Position numbers and translations under genes: made by a program. Shown one piece after another: positions 28,580 to 37,391 of a stretch of 64,000 nucleotides of DNA. Source of the stretch: DAHUXD01 sp963736455 (GTDB lineage: Bacteria > Acidobacteriota > Thermoanaerobaculia > UBA5066 > Gp7-AA6); assembly GCA_963736455.1 (NCBI GenBank), contig CAVTON010000001.1:1178001-1242000 (forward strand), written 5' to 3'. The notes beneath the pieces were generated by a model that saw nothing but the letters and a program-made list of their open reading frames with translations, was not told the DNA's origin and made no database searches. How positions within the stretch are numbered: position 1 is the stretch's first letter; every line of letters begins with the position of its first letter.

Positions 28580-30217
28580 TTACGAGGAGCGGGCCCGATA
28601 GCGCTCGACGGCGGCCTCGAGGTTGAAGAGCATGCGCTCGCGCCCGAGAGTCTCGCCGAGCGGCGCGCGCTGCACCATGGAGAGGACCGCGGGCGTCAGC
28701 CCGACGAGCCAGAGGTCGATGCCCTGCTCGCGCTGCCGCTTCTCGCCCTCGGTCAGCATCTTCAGCGCGGTGTACTCGAGGTCGAAGACGGCGCTCATGT
28801 CGATCGCCACGACCCTCGGCGCTGCCTCGGCCGCGAGCGCACGGATCTTCTGGCCGATGCGCTCGGCGTTGGCGAAGAAGATCCGGCCCTCGGGGCGAAC
28901 GAGGAGAAGCCCCGGAAACGTCTCGTCCTCCGGATGTTCCCGGGAGCGGGGCCGGTAGACGTTGGTGCCGGGCTTGCGGCCGAGAAGATGGACGGGAGGG
29001 TTCGCCATCTGGTGCGCGAGGGCCGCGAGCGAAAGAATGATCGCGACGACAATCCCCTTCAGCGTCCCGAGGGCGATGACGCCCGAGAGCGCCGCCACCG
29101 CCCACACGAACTCCGTCCGCCGGATCCGCAGGATCGACCGGAATTCGCCGGGCTTGATCAGGCCGAAGGAGTAGACGACGACGACCGCGGCCAGCGTCGC
29201 CTGGGGCATCTGCCCGATCAGGGGGGCGAGAAACAGCATGGTCGCGAGCGTGACGAGGGCCGTCACCACGCCGGCGAGCTGGCTGCGCGCGCCGGCATGC
29301 CGGTTCACGGCGGTCTGCGAGGTGCCGCCGCCGGAGGGCATCGCGCCGAAGAGCGCGCCCGCGGCGTTTCCGAGGCCCGTGGCGAGAAGCTCCCGGTTGG
29401 CGCGAGGGGGAGGCTCGGAGCTTCGCGAAAACGCCCGCCCGGATGCGATCGTCTCCGTGAAGCTCATGAGGGCGATGCCCACGGCTCCCGCCCAGAGGCC
29501 CCCGGCCAGAGAGACGTCGGGGAGCCCGATCGAGGGCAGGCCCTTCGGAATGTGGCCGACGAGCTCGACGCCGCGGGCCTTCAGGCCGAGGAGCGCGGCG
29601 CCCCCGATGCCGGCGGCGACCGCGACGAGCGGGGCCGGCAGTCTCGGCGCGAAGCGCTCGAGGCCGACGAGGATGGCGATCATGGCCGCGGCGAGAGCGA
29701 GCGTCGGCCCGGACATCTCGGGCAGGCGTCGGACCGTCGCGGCGAGGTTCTGGAAGAAGGATCCGCGCGGAATGTGAAAGCCGAGCAGCTTCGGCACCTG
29801 GTCGAGGACGATGACGATCCCGATGCCGGCCTTGAAGCCGACGAGGACCGGCTCCGAGATGAAGTCGGCGACGAAGCCGAGCCGGAAGAGCGAGGCCACG
29901 ACGAGAATGACGCCCACGATCAGGGTCAGGGTCGTCAGCGCCTTCAGGAGCGCGGCGGGGTCGCCGGACCCGGCGACGGCGGCGAGATTGGCCCCGGTCA
30001 GGATGGCGAGCGTCGTCGTGGTGCTGACGCTGAGGACGCGCGAAGTTCCGAGCGCAGCGTAGACGAGCATCGGAACGAACGCCGTATACAGCCCGATCTC
30101 GACGGGCAGCCCGGCAATCGTCGCGTAGGCCATCGCCTTGGGAATGACGACGGCGGCCGCCGTCAGGCCCGCGACGACGTCGAGCCGGACCGTCCCGGCC
30201 CGGGGCCCGTCGGCCAC
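28580..30217 (-). CDS. SulP-family anion transporter with STAS domain
   Basis: 545 residues from GTG 30217. The N-terminus has the SulP helix signature (AAAVVIPKAMAYATIAGLPVEIGLYTAFVP) and about ten to twelve helices follow; GAMPSGGGTSQTAVNRHAGARSQ is the conserved region after TM8. The last 120 residues form a cytoplasmic STAS domain (LLLVRPEGRIFFANAERIG, VVAIDMSAVFDLEYTALKML). The family moves sulfate, bicarbonate or other anions by symport or exchange; which one cannot be told. It follows PPK2 by 10 bases. Confidence 0.92.
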   Translation of the reverse strand: MADGPRAGTVRLDVVAGLTAAAVVIPKAMAYATIAGLPVEIGLYTAFVPMLVYAALGTSRVLSVSTTTTLAILTGANLAAVAGSGDPAALLKALTTLTLIVGVILVVASLFRLGFVADFISEPVLVGFKAGIGIVIVLDQVPKLLGFHIPRGSFFQNLAATVRRLPEMSGPTLALAAAMIAILVGLERFAPRLPAPLVAVAAGIGGAALLGLKARGVELVGHIPKGLPSIGLPDVSLAGGLWAGAVGIALMSFTETIASGRAFSRSSEPPPRANRELLATGLGNAAGALFGAMPSGGGTSQTAVNRHAGARSQLAGVVTALVTLATMLFLAPLIGQMPQATLAAVVVVYSFGLIKPGEFRSILRIRRTEFVWAVAALSGVIALGTLKGIVVAIILSLAALAHQMANPPVHLLGRKPGTNVYRPRSREHPEDETFPGLLLVRPEGRIFFANAERIGQKIRALAAEAAPRVVAIDMSAVFDLEYTALKMLTEGEKRQREQGIDLWLVGLTPAVLSMVQRAPLGETLGRERMLFNLEAAVERYRARSS

Positions 30218-30227
30218 GCGGCGGCTC

Positions 30228-31133
30228 CTACTTCTCCGCCAGGAGCGCCTTGCGGACCTGCGCGAGCTCGGCGAGCTTTTCCTTGCCGACCTCCGGATAC
30301 TGCAGCCCCAGCGACGAGAGCGTGTCGATGACGGCGGCGGCGACGGCGATCCGGGTGAACCACTTGTTGTCGGCCGGGATCACGTACCAGGGCGCGCGTT
30401 TGGTGGCCGTGTTCCGGATCATGTCCTCGTAGGCGCGCATGTAGTCCTTCCAGTATCCCCGCTCCCGCGCGTCCGTCGCCGAGAACTTCCAGTTCTTCGC
30501 GGGGTTCTCGATGCGCTCGAGGAATCGGCGCTTCTGCTCGCCGCGCGAGACGTGCAGAAAGAACTTGCACACGACGATCCCGTTGCCGCCGAGATACCGC
30601 TCCCAGGAGCGGATGTCGCGAAACCGCTCGTCCCAGATGTCTTTCGTCACGAGCTCCCGCGGCATCTTCTGTTTCCCGAGCAGCTTCTCGTGCACGCGAA
30701 CGACCAGGACCTCCTCGTAGTAGGAGCGGTTGAAGATGCCGATCCGGCCGCGCTCGGGGAGGCCCTTCGCGCAGCGCCAGAGGAAATCGTGATCCAGGTC
30801 CTCGGCCGACGGGGCCTTGAACGAGGAGACCTGACATCCCTGGGGATTGACGCCCGACATGACGTGCTTGATCGCGCCGTCCTTGCCGGCGGCGTCCATC
30901 GCCTGGAAGATCAGCAGCACCCCCCAGCGGTCCTGGGCATAGAGCATGTCCTGAAGCTCGGCGAGGACCCCGACGCCATCCCGGAGCACTTCCTTGGATT
31001 CGGGCTTGTTCTCGGCCTTGAGCCAGGCGATGTCTCCCGGGTCGACGTCGGCGAGCCGGAAGCCCTTCCCGTCCTTGACCCGGTAGCGGCGGGACAGCTT
31101 GCGAGCCCGGTCGATGAGCTTGTCCGTTTTCAT
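30228..31133 (-). CDS. ppk2: Polyphosphate kinase 2
   Basis: 301 residues; ATG 31133. The P-loop-like Walker A IFQAMDAAGKDGAIKHVMSG, the lid and Walker B region GIFNRSYYEEVLVVRVH, and the basic stretch PWYVIPADNKWF are all PPK2 hallmarks. It moves phosphate between polyphosphate and nucleotides (ADP/GDP or AMP, depending on class). Together with the polyphosphate glucokinase at 62754 it suggests polyphosphate is used as an energy donor. The next gene is a SulP transporter 10 bases downstream; a functional link is unknown. Confidence 0.92.
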   Translation of the reverse strand: MKTDKLIDRARKLSRRYRVKDGKGFRLADVDPGDIAWLKAENKPESKEVLRDGVGVLAELQDMLYAQDRWGVLLIFQAMDAAGKDGAIKHVMSGVNPQGCQVSSFKAPSAEDLDHDFLWRCAKGLPERGRIGIFNRSYYEEVLVVRVHEKLLGKQKMPRELVTKDIWDERFRDIRSWERYLGGNGIVVCKFFLHVSRGEQKRRFLERIENPAKNWKFSATDARERGYWKDYMRAYEDMIRNTATKRAPWYVIPADNKWFTRIAVAAAVIDTLSSLGLQYPEVGKEKLAELAQVRKALLAEK

Positions 31134-31219
31134 GACGACTCGTCTCTCCTTCCTGGAGCGTCCGCCTAGACTACAGTCAAACGCGCACGTTGCCTTCCGG
31201 ACTCCAACCTCGAGTGCGA

Positions 31220-31225
31220 TATCGT
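31220..31225 (+). promoter_or_regulatory. Candidate -10 element for the first DUF3300 gene
   Basis: TATCGT lies 44 bases before GTG 31270, inside the 136-base region divergent from PPK2. The same distance separates the TATGCT from the fdnG start. No -35 stands out. Confidence 0.3.
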
Positions 31226-31269
31226 TTCGGCCGGCCGGGCAGGATGTCTTTCGTCTCAGGAGGCGGAAC

Positions 31270-32520
31270 GTGCCCATTCTCCACAGCCTTCGTATCGAAC
31301 TGGCGGGGGCGCGCGGCGCCGCACTCGCCGCGACGCTGGCGGGCCTGCTGGCCGCGCCCTGCGGATCGGCGCTGACTCGACAGGACGCGACCCGGACGCC
31401 GGCCCAGACGGCGGCTGCGCCCCAGGAGGAGAGCGTCAGGCTCTCGAACGACCAGCTCGACTCGCTGGTCGCTCCCATCGCGCTGTACCCCGATCCCCTG
31501 CTTGCGCAGATGTTAGTGGCGTCCACGTATCCGATCGACGTCGTCGCCGCCCAGCAGTGGCTGGACAAGAACAAGAACCTCAAGGGCGAGGAGCTGACCA
31601 AGGCCGCGGAACAGCAGCCGTGGGACCCGAGCATCCAGGCCATGGTCTCGATTCCCGACGCCCTAAAGAAGCTCTCCGAGAACATCCAGTGGACCGCGGA
31701 CCTCGGCGACGCCTTCCTCGCGCAGCAGGCCGAGGTGATGGGCGCCGTCCAGCGGCTCCGCGCGAAGGCGAAGGACAGCGGCAAGCTCGAGTCGACCGAG
31801 CAGCAGAAGGTCGAGACGAAGACCGTCGAGTCGAAGACCGTGATCGAGATCCAGCCGTCCAGCACCGAGGTCGTCTACGTCCCGAGCTACAGCCCGACGG
31901 TCATCTGGGGCGCGCCCTACTATCCCTACCCGCCGCTCTACTACCCGCCGTACTACGGCGGCGCCTGGCTCGGCTTCGGCGTCGGCATCGCCGTCGGCAT
32001 CGGGATCTCCGGGGGCTGGGGATGGGGCTGCGGCTGGGGCGGGAACAACAACATCACGATCAACCGCAACAACAACTACGTCAGCCACTACGACCGGCAG
32101 AACAACGTCAACCGCGGCAACAACAACAACTGGCAGCACAACCCCCAGCAGCGCGGGGGGGCCCCTTATAAGGACCGGGCCACCGCGCAGAAGTACGGCG
32201 GGGGCACGCGGGGCGACGCGTCGGGACGGCAGAACCAGGCGCGCCAGGCCCAGAGCTTCGACCGCAGCCGCTCCGGCGGCGGCGGAACGAGCGCCGGCAA
32301 CTTCGACCGCAGCCGCTCCGGGGGCGGAAACAGCTACGGCGGGAACAACGTCGGCAGCCGTCAATTCTCCTCGCCGAGCTCGAGCGGGCGTTCGAGCAGC
32401 GCGTTCGGGGGCTCCTATAACGGGAACCACGCGCGCTCGTCGAGCTCGCGCGGGTCCTCGAGCATGAGCGGCATGTCGCGCGGCGGGATGTCCCGCGGCG
32501 GCGGCGGGCGGCGGCGGTAG
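31270..32520 (+). CDS. DUF3300 secreted protein, copy 1
   Basis: 416 residues. GTG 31270 is chosen because AGGAGG stands six bases upstream and a signal-like segment (AALAATLAGLLAAPCG) follows. The conserved DUF3300 core covers about residues 55-200 (LDSLVAPIALYPDPLLAQMLVAST, QQWLDKNKNLKGEEL, WDPSIQAMVSIPDALKKLSENIQWT). It ends with VVYVPSYSPTVIWGAPYYPYPP and a Gly/Trp stretch, and the C-terminal 150 residues are Asn/Gly/Ser/Arg-rich and low complexity. The function of the family is unknown. It is followed after 14 bases by a DUF2950 gene; the same pair recurs at 34955-37197 with an identical gene length of 1251 bases. Confidence 0.85.
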   Translation: MPILHSLRIELAGARGAALAATLAGLLAAPCGSALTRQDATRTPAQTAAAPQEESVRLSNDQLDSLVAPIALYPDPLLAQMLVASTYPIDVVAAQQWLDKNKNLKGEELTKAAEQQPWDPSIQAMVSIPDALKKLSENIQWTADLGDAFLAQQAEVMGAVQRLRAKAKDSGKLESTEQQKVETKTVESKTVIEIQPSSTEVVYVPSYSPTVIWGAPYYPYPPLYYPPYYGGAWLGFGVGIAVGIGISGGWGWGCGWGGNNNITINRNNNYVSHYDRQNNVNRGNNNNWQHNPQQRGGAPYKDRATAQKYGGGTRGDASGRQNQARQAQSFDRSRSGGGGTSAGNFDRSRSGGGNSYGGNNVGSRQFSSPSSSGRSSSAFGGSYNGNHARSSSSRGSSSMSGMSRGGMSRGGGGRRR

Positions 32521-32534
32521 GCAAGGAGCCGGAC

Positions 32535-33491
32535 ATGAAGACGCACGATCTCTCTCGTTCGACCCTCGCCGCCGCGCTGGCGATCCTGACCTCGCCGCTG
32601 GCGGCTTTCGCGCTCTCCTCCGCCGGCACGGCGAAAGCGGCGGGCCCGCTCGCCTTCGACACGCCGCAGCAGGCGGCGGATGCCCTCGTCAAGGCGGCCG
32701 AGGCCGGCGACGTCCCGGCTCTCCTGCGGATCTTCGGCCCCGAGGGCAAGGACCTCGTCTCCTCGGGCGACCCGGTCCGGGACAAGAACGACATCGCCAC
32801 GTTCGCCGAGAAGGCACGCCAGAAGATGACCGTGTCGTTCGACGTCGACGACCCGCAGCGCGCCGTCCTGATCGTCGGAGACGGCGACTGGCCGATGCCG
32901 GTACCGCTGGTCGCGAAGGGCGGGCAATGGCGGTTCAACGTGCAGAATGGCAAACGGGAAATCCTCGCGCGCCGGATCGGCGGCAACGAGTTGAACGCGA
33001 TTTCGCTCCTTCGCGGGTACGTCGAGGCCCAAGGGGACTATGCGCGGGAGCCCCACGACGGGTCGCCGATGCTCCAGTACGCGCAGAAGTGGATCAGCAC
33101 GCCCGGCAAGCAGGATGGCCTGTCGTGGTACGACGCGAACGGCAACCCGGCCGGTCCCATCGGAGACGAAATCGCCAAGCTGCTCGCCGCGGGATACACG
33201 AAGAAATCCGACCCGGTCAACGGCTACTACTTCCGCACGCTGACGGCTCAGGGGCCCGCCGCCCGCCTCGGCGCCCGCGACTACGTCGTCAAGGGAATGA
33301 TGATCGGCGGCTTCGCGGCAATCGCGTGGCCGGCGCACTACGGCGTGACGGGCGTGCAGACCTTCCAGGTCAACAACGACGGCGTCGTCTACCAGAAGGA
33401 CCTCGGGCCGGACACGGCGAAGGTCGCGGCGGGCATCAAGCGCTTCAACCCGGACAAGGGCTGGGCCGTCACGGAAGACGAAGAAGATTAG
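32535..33491 (+). CDS. DUF2950 secreted protein, copy 1
   Basis: 318 residues with a signal peptide (AAALAILTSPLAAFA). The DUF2950 core is clear: FDTPQQAADALVKAAEAGD, FGPEGKDLVSSGDPVRDKND, RRIGGNELNAISLLRGYVEAQ, QKWISTPGKQDGLSWYD and GGFAAIAWPAHYGVTGVQTF. The family has no assigned activity and commonly sits beside DUF3300 genes. ATG 32535 follows AAGGAG. This copy shares many identical blocks with 36211-37197, so the pair arose by duplication. Confidence 0.88.
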   Translation: MKTHDLSRSTLAAALAILTSPLAAFALSSAGTAKAAGPLAFDTPQQAADALVKAAEAGDVPALLRIFGPEGKDLVSSGDPVRDKNDIATFAEKARQKMTVSFDVDDPQRAVLIVGDGDWPMPVPLVAKGGQWRFNVQNGKREILARRIGGNELNAISLLRGYVEAQGDYAREPHDGSPMLQYAQKWISTPGKQDGLSWYDANGNPAGPIGDEIAKLLAAGYTKKSDPVNGYYFRTLTAQGPAARLGARDYVVKGMMIGGFAAIAWPAHYGVTGVQTFQVNNDGVVYQKDLGPDTAKVAAGIKRFNPDKGWAVTEDEED

Positions 33492-33615
33492 CGACTCATC
33501 TTCGGCGGCTGGCCCTCAGCCCCCTCGGCCCGACCGCCGACGCGGCGTTTCCCCGCCGCGGGAGCGGATCCTGGATCCGACCGAGAGGTTCTCCGAGATC
33601 CTCTTCGGCCTGATC

Positions 33616-34197
33616 ATGGTGCTCACGTTCACGGGCTCGCTCTCCGCCGCCGAGAGCGGGCGCAACGAAGTGCGCACCATGCTCATCGGCGCGCTCGGCT
33701 GCAACCTCGCGTGGGGAATCATCGACGCGATCTTCTACCTGATGAACATCCTCGGCTATCGCGGCCATGGCGCCGTCGCGCTCCGCCGGCTGCATCGCAC
33801 CACGGACCCGGCCGAGGCGCGCGCCCTGATCGCCGAGGCGCTGCCCCCGGTCATGGCCGCGACGCTCGAGCCGGAGGACTTCGAGAGGCTCCGAGAGCGG
33901 CTCGCCACGATCCCGGACCCCGCCTCCCGCGTGCCGCTCCACCGGGACGACCTGCGCGGCGCGCTCGGCGTGTTCCTCCTCGTCTTCCTGTCCACGTTTC
34001 CCGTGGTCATTCCCTTTCTCGTCATGCGCGACGCGATGCGGGCGCTGCGCGTCTCGAACGCGATCGCGATCGTCCTGCTGTTCGCGGGCGGCTACGCGCT
34101 CGCCCGGTACTCGGGCTTCAAACCCTGGAAGACCGGCCTCGCGATGGTGGCGATCGGAGTCGCGCTGGTCGGCCTCACGATCGCCCTCGGAGGATGA
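33616..34197 (+). CDS. VIT/CCC1-like membrane protein, 5' end uncertain
   Basis: 193 residues from the first ATG. The start LTFTGSLSAAESGRNEVRTML and the following helix (GCNLAWGIIDAIFYLM) match the VIT1/CCC1 family of vacuolar-iron-transporter-like proteins. At least 15 upstream codons (RILDPTERFSEILFGLI) are also family-like, yet that stretch contains no ATG, GTG or TTG. CTG at 33571 with GGGAG at 33560-33564 is a possible real start. About three more helices form the C-terminal half; a soluble stretch in the middle (LEPEDFERLRERLATI) is typical. Iron or manganese transport is a family-level guess. Confidence 0.65.
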   Translation: MVLTFTGSLSAAESGRNEVRTMLIGALGCNLAWGIIDAIFYLMNILGYRGHGAVALRRLHRTTDPAEARALIAEALPPVMAATLEPEDFERLRERLATIPDPASRVPLHRDDLRGALGVFLLVFLSTFPVVIPFLVMRDAMRALRVSNAIAIVLLFAGGYALARYSGFKPWKTGLAMVAIGVALVGLTIALGG

Positions 34198-34199
34198 GG

Positions 34200-34835
34200 A
34201 TGCGCGGCCGCCTCGCAATCGCGGCGCTCGTCTTTTTGAATGGCCGGGCGGCGCAGGCCCAGGAGCCCGCCGTCGCCGCCGGTGAGAAGACGGCGGCCTG
34301 GGAATGCACCGCCAGCCTCTACGGCTACTTCCCCCCCGAGGACCTGCACTACGCCCAGCCCACCGTCGTCGCCAACCACGGCGCCCTGCACCTGGAAGCC
34401 CGCTACAACTACGAGGGCCTGAAGTCCGGCTCCGCGTGGGTCGGCTGGAACGTCGGGACCGGCGAGGAGCTCCGCCTCGATGCGACGCTCATGGCCGGCG
34501 GCGTCGTCGGGGACACGCGCGGCGTCGCGCCGGGTTACGAGCTCACCCTCTCCTACGGCCGGTTCGAGCTCTATAGCGAGGGCGAATACGTCTTCGACAC
34601 CGACGACTCGGCCGACGATTTTTTCTACAACTGGGCGCAGCTCGGCTACTCGCCGCTCGAGGGGCTCACCGTCGGTCTCGTCTCGCAGCGCACGCGCACG
34701 TACCACACCGGTCTCGACGTGCAGCGCGGCTTCTTCGCCGGCTACGCCTGGAAGAGCCTGACGCTGAGCGTCTTCGTCTTCAATCCGGGGTGGGAAACGC
34801 CGACGGTCGTGACGTCGCTTTCCGTGAGCTTCTAA
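34200..34835 (+). CDS. Small secreted beta-barrel-like protein
   Basis: 211 residues. ATG 34200 is preferred over ATG 34194 because GGAGG at 34189-34193 leaves a six-base spacer to it and none to the other. A signal peptide ends near AQAQEP. The rest alternates short strands and turns (ASLYGYFPPEDLHYAQPTVV, LRLDATLMAGGVVGDTRGVA, FELYSEGEYVFD) and ends with Phe (TSLSVSF), as outer-membrane barrels do. The reading frame overlaps the end of the VIT-like gene. I do not recognise a family; the function is unknown. Confidence 0.6.
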   Translation: MRGRLAIAALVFLNGRAAQAQEPAVAAGEKTAAWECTASLYGYFPPEDLHYAQPTVVANHGALHLEARYNYEGLKSGSAWVGWNVGTGEELRLDATLMAGGVVGDTRGVAPGYELTLSYGRFELYSEGEYVFDTDDSADDFFYNWAQLGYSPLEGLTVGLVSQRTRTYHTGLDVQRGFFAGYAWKSLTLSVFVFNPGWETPTVVTSLSVSF

Positions 34836-34887
34836 GAACGGCGGCGGTCTGCAGTCGTGCCTGTAGATGTCGCCCATCGAGTGTTGA

Positions 34888-34893
34888 TACGAT
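34888..34893 (+). promoter_or_regulatory. Candidate -10 element for the second DUF3300 gene
   Basis: TACGAT lies 61 bases before ATG 34955 in the 119-base gap after the barrel gene. It matches the TAnnnT form seen before other genes here, but no -35 is apparent. Confidence 0.2.
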
Positions 34894-34954
34894 GGCCGGC
34901 CTCCGCTGGCGCCCCGACACACTCGCCGGCCAGCGTAACCGGGAGGAGGAGCTC

Positions 34955-36205
34955 ATGACGCTCATTCCGTTTCGATCCGGACGTTCCGCGCCGATCTCCC
35001 GCAAGGTCCTGGCGCTCGCCTGCTCCGCGCTCCTCGTGTTCGGCGAAGGCGCGCTGGTCGCGCAGGACGCCTCCCAGGCCGCGGCGGCGGAACCGGCCGC
35101 GGAGAAGCTGCCTCCCGATCAGCTCGATTCCCTGGTCGCTCCGATCGCCCTCTATCCCGATCCGCTCCTGGCCCAGACGCTCGTCGCGTCGACCTACCCG
35201 CTCGAGCTCATCCAGCTCCAGCAGTGGCTCGTGAAGAACAAGGACCTGAAGGACAAGGCGCTCGCGGACGCCGTCGCCAAGCAGCCCTGGGATCCGGCCA
35301 TCCAGTCGATGGCGGCCGTCCCCGACGTCGTGAAGCGGCTCGCGGACGACATCCAGTGGACGACGCAGCTCGGCGACGCGTTTCTCGACCAGGAGAACGA
35401 CGTCATGGACGCCGTCCAGCGGATGCGGAAGAAGGCGGAGGACAAGGGCGCCCTGAAGTCCAACGAGCAGCAGAAGGTCGAGACCAAGGTCGTCGAGGAG
35501 AAGACGGTCATCGTCGTCCAGCCCACGAACCCCGAGGTCATCTACGTCCCTTCGTACAATCCGACGGTCGTCTATCCTCCGCCGATCTATCCCTATCCCC
35601 CGGTCTACTACCCGCCGTATGTCCCGGGCGCCGCGCTGGTCTCCTTCGGCGTCGGGATGGCGATGGGCGCGGCCATCTGGGGCGGCTCGTGCTGCGGCTG
35701 CGGGTGGGGCGGGAACAACATCACGATCAACAACAACAACAACTTCAACAGGAACACGAACGTCAATCGAAACGGGAACGGCAACTGGCAGCACAACTCC
35801 CAGCATCGCGGCGGCGCTCCGTACTCGAACAAGGCGACGGCGAGCAAGTACGGCGGCTCCAGCCGCGGCGGCCAGGGCAGCGGCAGCCGCGGCACAGCGG
35901 CGACGGCGAGCAACCGTTCTGCCGGCGCCGGCGGTAGCCGCAGCGGCGGAGCCGGAGCCGGCACGAATGCCCGCGGCGGTGGAGCGGGAGCGGGCGCCGG
36001 CTCTCGAAGCAGCAACGCCGGCGCGAGCGCCAGCTCCCGGAGCAGCAGCGGTTCCCGCGGGGGCAGCGGCGGAAGCGCGTTCGGCGGCGGCTCCGGCGGC
36101 TACAGCGGCAGCAGCGCCCGACAGAGCAGCTCGCGAGGTTCGTCGAGCATGGGCTCCCGGGGCGGCGGAGGTTCACGCGGGGGCGGCGGCGGGAGGCGGA
36201 GGTGA
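34955..36205 (+). CDS. DUF3300 secreted protein, copy 2
   Basis: 416 residues, same length as copy 1. GGGAGGAGG precedes ATG 34955. A signal peptide (VLALACSALLVFGEGALVAQ) is followed by the DUF3300 core (LDSLVAPIALYPDPLLAQTLVAST, WLVKNKDLKDKAL, WDPAIQSMAAVPDVVKRLADDIQWT). Next come VIYVPSYNPTVVYPPPIYPYPP, a Cys/Gly patch (SCCGCGWGG), and a Gly/Ser/Ala/Arg-rich tail ending GGRRR. Its stop codon lies inside the Shine-Dalgarno of the following DUF2950 gene. Copies 1 and 2 differ mainly in the tails. Confidence 0.85.
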   Translation: MTLIPFRSGRSAPISRKVLALACSALLVFGEGALVAQDASQAAAAEPAAEKLPPDQLDSLVAPIALYPDPLLAQTLVASTYPLELIQLQQWLVKNKDLKDKALADAVAKQPWDPAIQSMAAVPDVVKRLADDIQWTTQLGDAFLDQENDVMDAVQRMRKKAEDKGALKSNEQQKVETKVVEEKTVIVVQPTNPEVIYVPSYNPTVVYPPPIYPYPPVYYPPYVPGAALVSFGVGMAMGAAIWGGSCCGCGWGGNNITINNNNNFNRNTNVNRNGNGNWQHNSQHRGGAPYSNKATASKYGGSSRGGQGSGSRGTAATASNRSAGAGGSRSGGAGAGTNARGGGAGAGAGSRSSNAGASASSRSSSGSRGGSGGSAFGGGSGGYSGSSARQSSSRGSSSMGSRGGGGSRGGGGGRRR

Positions 36206-36210
36206 GCACC

Positions 36211-37197
36211 ATGAAGAGCAGACTCGTGTTCGGAATCGTCTTTGTCCTCCTGCTCGCGCCGGCCGCCGCCGTCCCGGCCCGGGAGCAATCGAAAGCCGCG
36301 GCTCCGGCCCCGGCGAGCCCGCAGACCTTCGACACCCCGAAGGCCGCGGCCGACGCGCTCATCGCCGCGGCGGCCACCTACGACGTGCCGGCGCTCGAGA
36401 AGATCCTCGGACCGGACGGCAAGGGCCTCGTCGTCACCAGCGATACGGTTCAGGACAAGAATCAGCTCGAGGCCTTCGCCGAGAAGGCCCGCGAGAAGAT
36501 GGAAATCGACGTGGACGCGAAGAACCCGAGCCGCGCGATCCTCACGGTGGGAGACGAGGACTGGCCGACGCCGGTCCCGATCGTCCGAAAGAACGGCCGC
36601 TGGTCCTTCGACTCGAAGGCGGGCAAGCGGGAAGTCCTCTACCGCCGCGTCGGCAGAAACGAGCTCGATGCGATCGAGTTCTGCCACGACTTCGTCGATG
36701 CACAGCATGAGTACGCCGTCGAGAGACACGACGGCTCGCGAGTGAATCAGTACGCCCAGAAGGTCATCAGCACCCCCGGAAAGCAGGACGGCCTGTCATG
36801 GCGCAACGCCGACGGAACTCCGGGAGGGCCGCTGGCCGACACGCTCGCCGAGGCGATCGCCGAGGGCTACTCGAAGAAGGCCGAGCCCTACCACGGCTAC
36901 TACTTCAAGGTCCTGAAGGGCCAGGGCCCGCATGCGCCGCTCGGCAAGATCGACTTCGTCGTCGAAGGAGTGATGATCGGCGGCTTCGCGCTCGCGGCGG
37001 CGCCGGCCGATTACCGGGTCTCCGGGGTCATGACCTTCATCGTCAGCCATGACGGAATCGTCTACCAGAAGGACCTCGGGCCGAAGACGCTCGAGGTGTT
37101 TCAGAAGATGGAACGCTACGATCCCGACAAGACCTGGACACCGGTCGCCGATTCGGCCTCTTCGGATGCGGCGGCGAAGACCGAGGCGCACCCCTAG
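36211..37197 (+). CDS. DUF2950 secreted protein, copy 2
   Basis: 328 residues. ATG 36211 is chosen over GTG 36202 because GGAGGTGA (36198-36205), a very strong Shine-Dalgarno, precedes it by five bases and contains the DUF3300 stop. The signal peptide (VFGIVFVLLLAPAAAVPA) is followed by the DUF2950 blocks: FDTPKAAADALIAAAATYD, RRVGRNELDAIEFCHDFVD, STPGKQDGLSWRNADG and MIGGFALAAAPADYRVSG. Its C-terminus has a variable Ala-rich end. Function unknown; the tandem repeat of both genes supports a linked role. Confidence 0.88.
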   Translation: MKSRLVFGIVFVLLLAPAAAVPAREQSKAAAPAPASPQTFDTPKAAADALIAAAATYDVPALEKILGPDGKGLVVTSDTVQDKNQLEAFAEKAREKMEIDVDAKNPSRAILTVGDEDWPTPVPIVRKNGRWSFDSKAGKREVLYRRVGRNELDAIEFCHDFVDAQHEYAVERHDGSRVNQYAQKVISTPGKQDGLSWRNADGTPGGPLADTLAEAIAEGYSKKAEPYHGYYFKVLKGQGPHAPLGKIDFVVEGVMIGGFALAAAPADYRVSGVMTFIVSHDGIVYQKDLGPKTLEVFQKMERYDPDKTWTPVADSASSDAAAKTEAHP

Positions 37198-37237
37198 TCG
37201 TCCGTGACGATGGTCGCGACACGCCGAACGCTCACAG

Positions 37238-37290
37238 GAGCGGGGCTCGTCCCCGCCCGCGGGCGGCCGCAAGGGCCGCCCCTGCGAGGA
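37238..37290. repeat. GC-rich palindromic REP-like element
   Basis: The segment holds GGGG-CTCGT-CCCC and a perfect 8-base stem GGGCGGCC (37261-37268) / GGCCGCCC (37274-37281) with loop GCAAG, in the pattern aggagcggggctcgtcccc...gcaagggccgcccct common in bacterial dispersed repeats. It lies 40 bases after the DUF2950 gene and may also stop transcription, though no T run follows. Confidence 0.55.
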
Positions 37291-37391
37291 CCACGCAACG
37301 CAGGACTTCGGGCACAGGATACTCACGACAAGACGTCATCGTCCCGGACGTTTCAATTTTCGACAGCCCCCAGAGGGCAAGGAGGAGAGCC

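Noticed and set aside
35700..36200. Microsatellite-like aac and ggc repeats
   Set aside because: They encode the Asn/Gly/Ser-rich tail of the DUF3300 protein and are codon-level low complexity, not a DNA repeat element.
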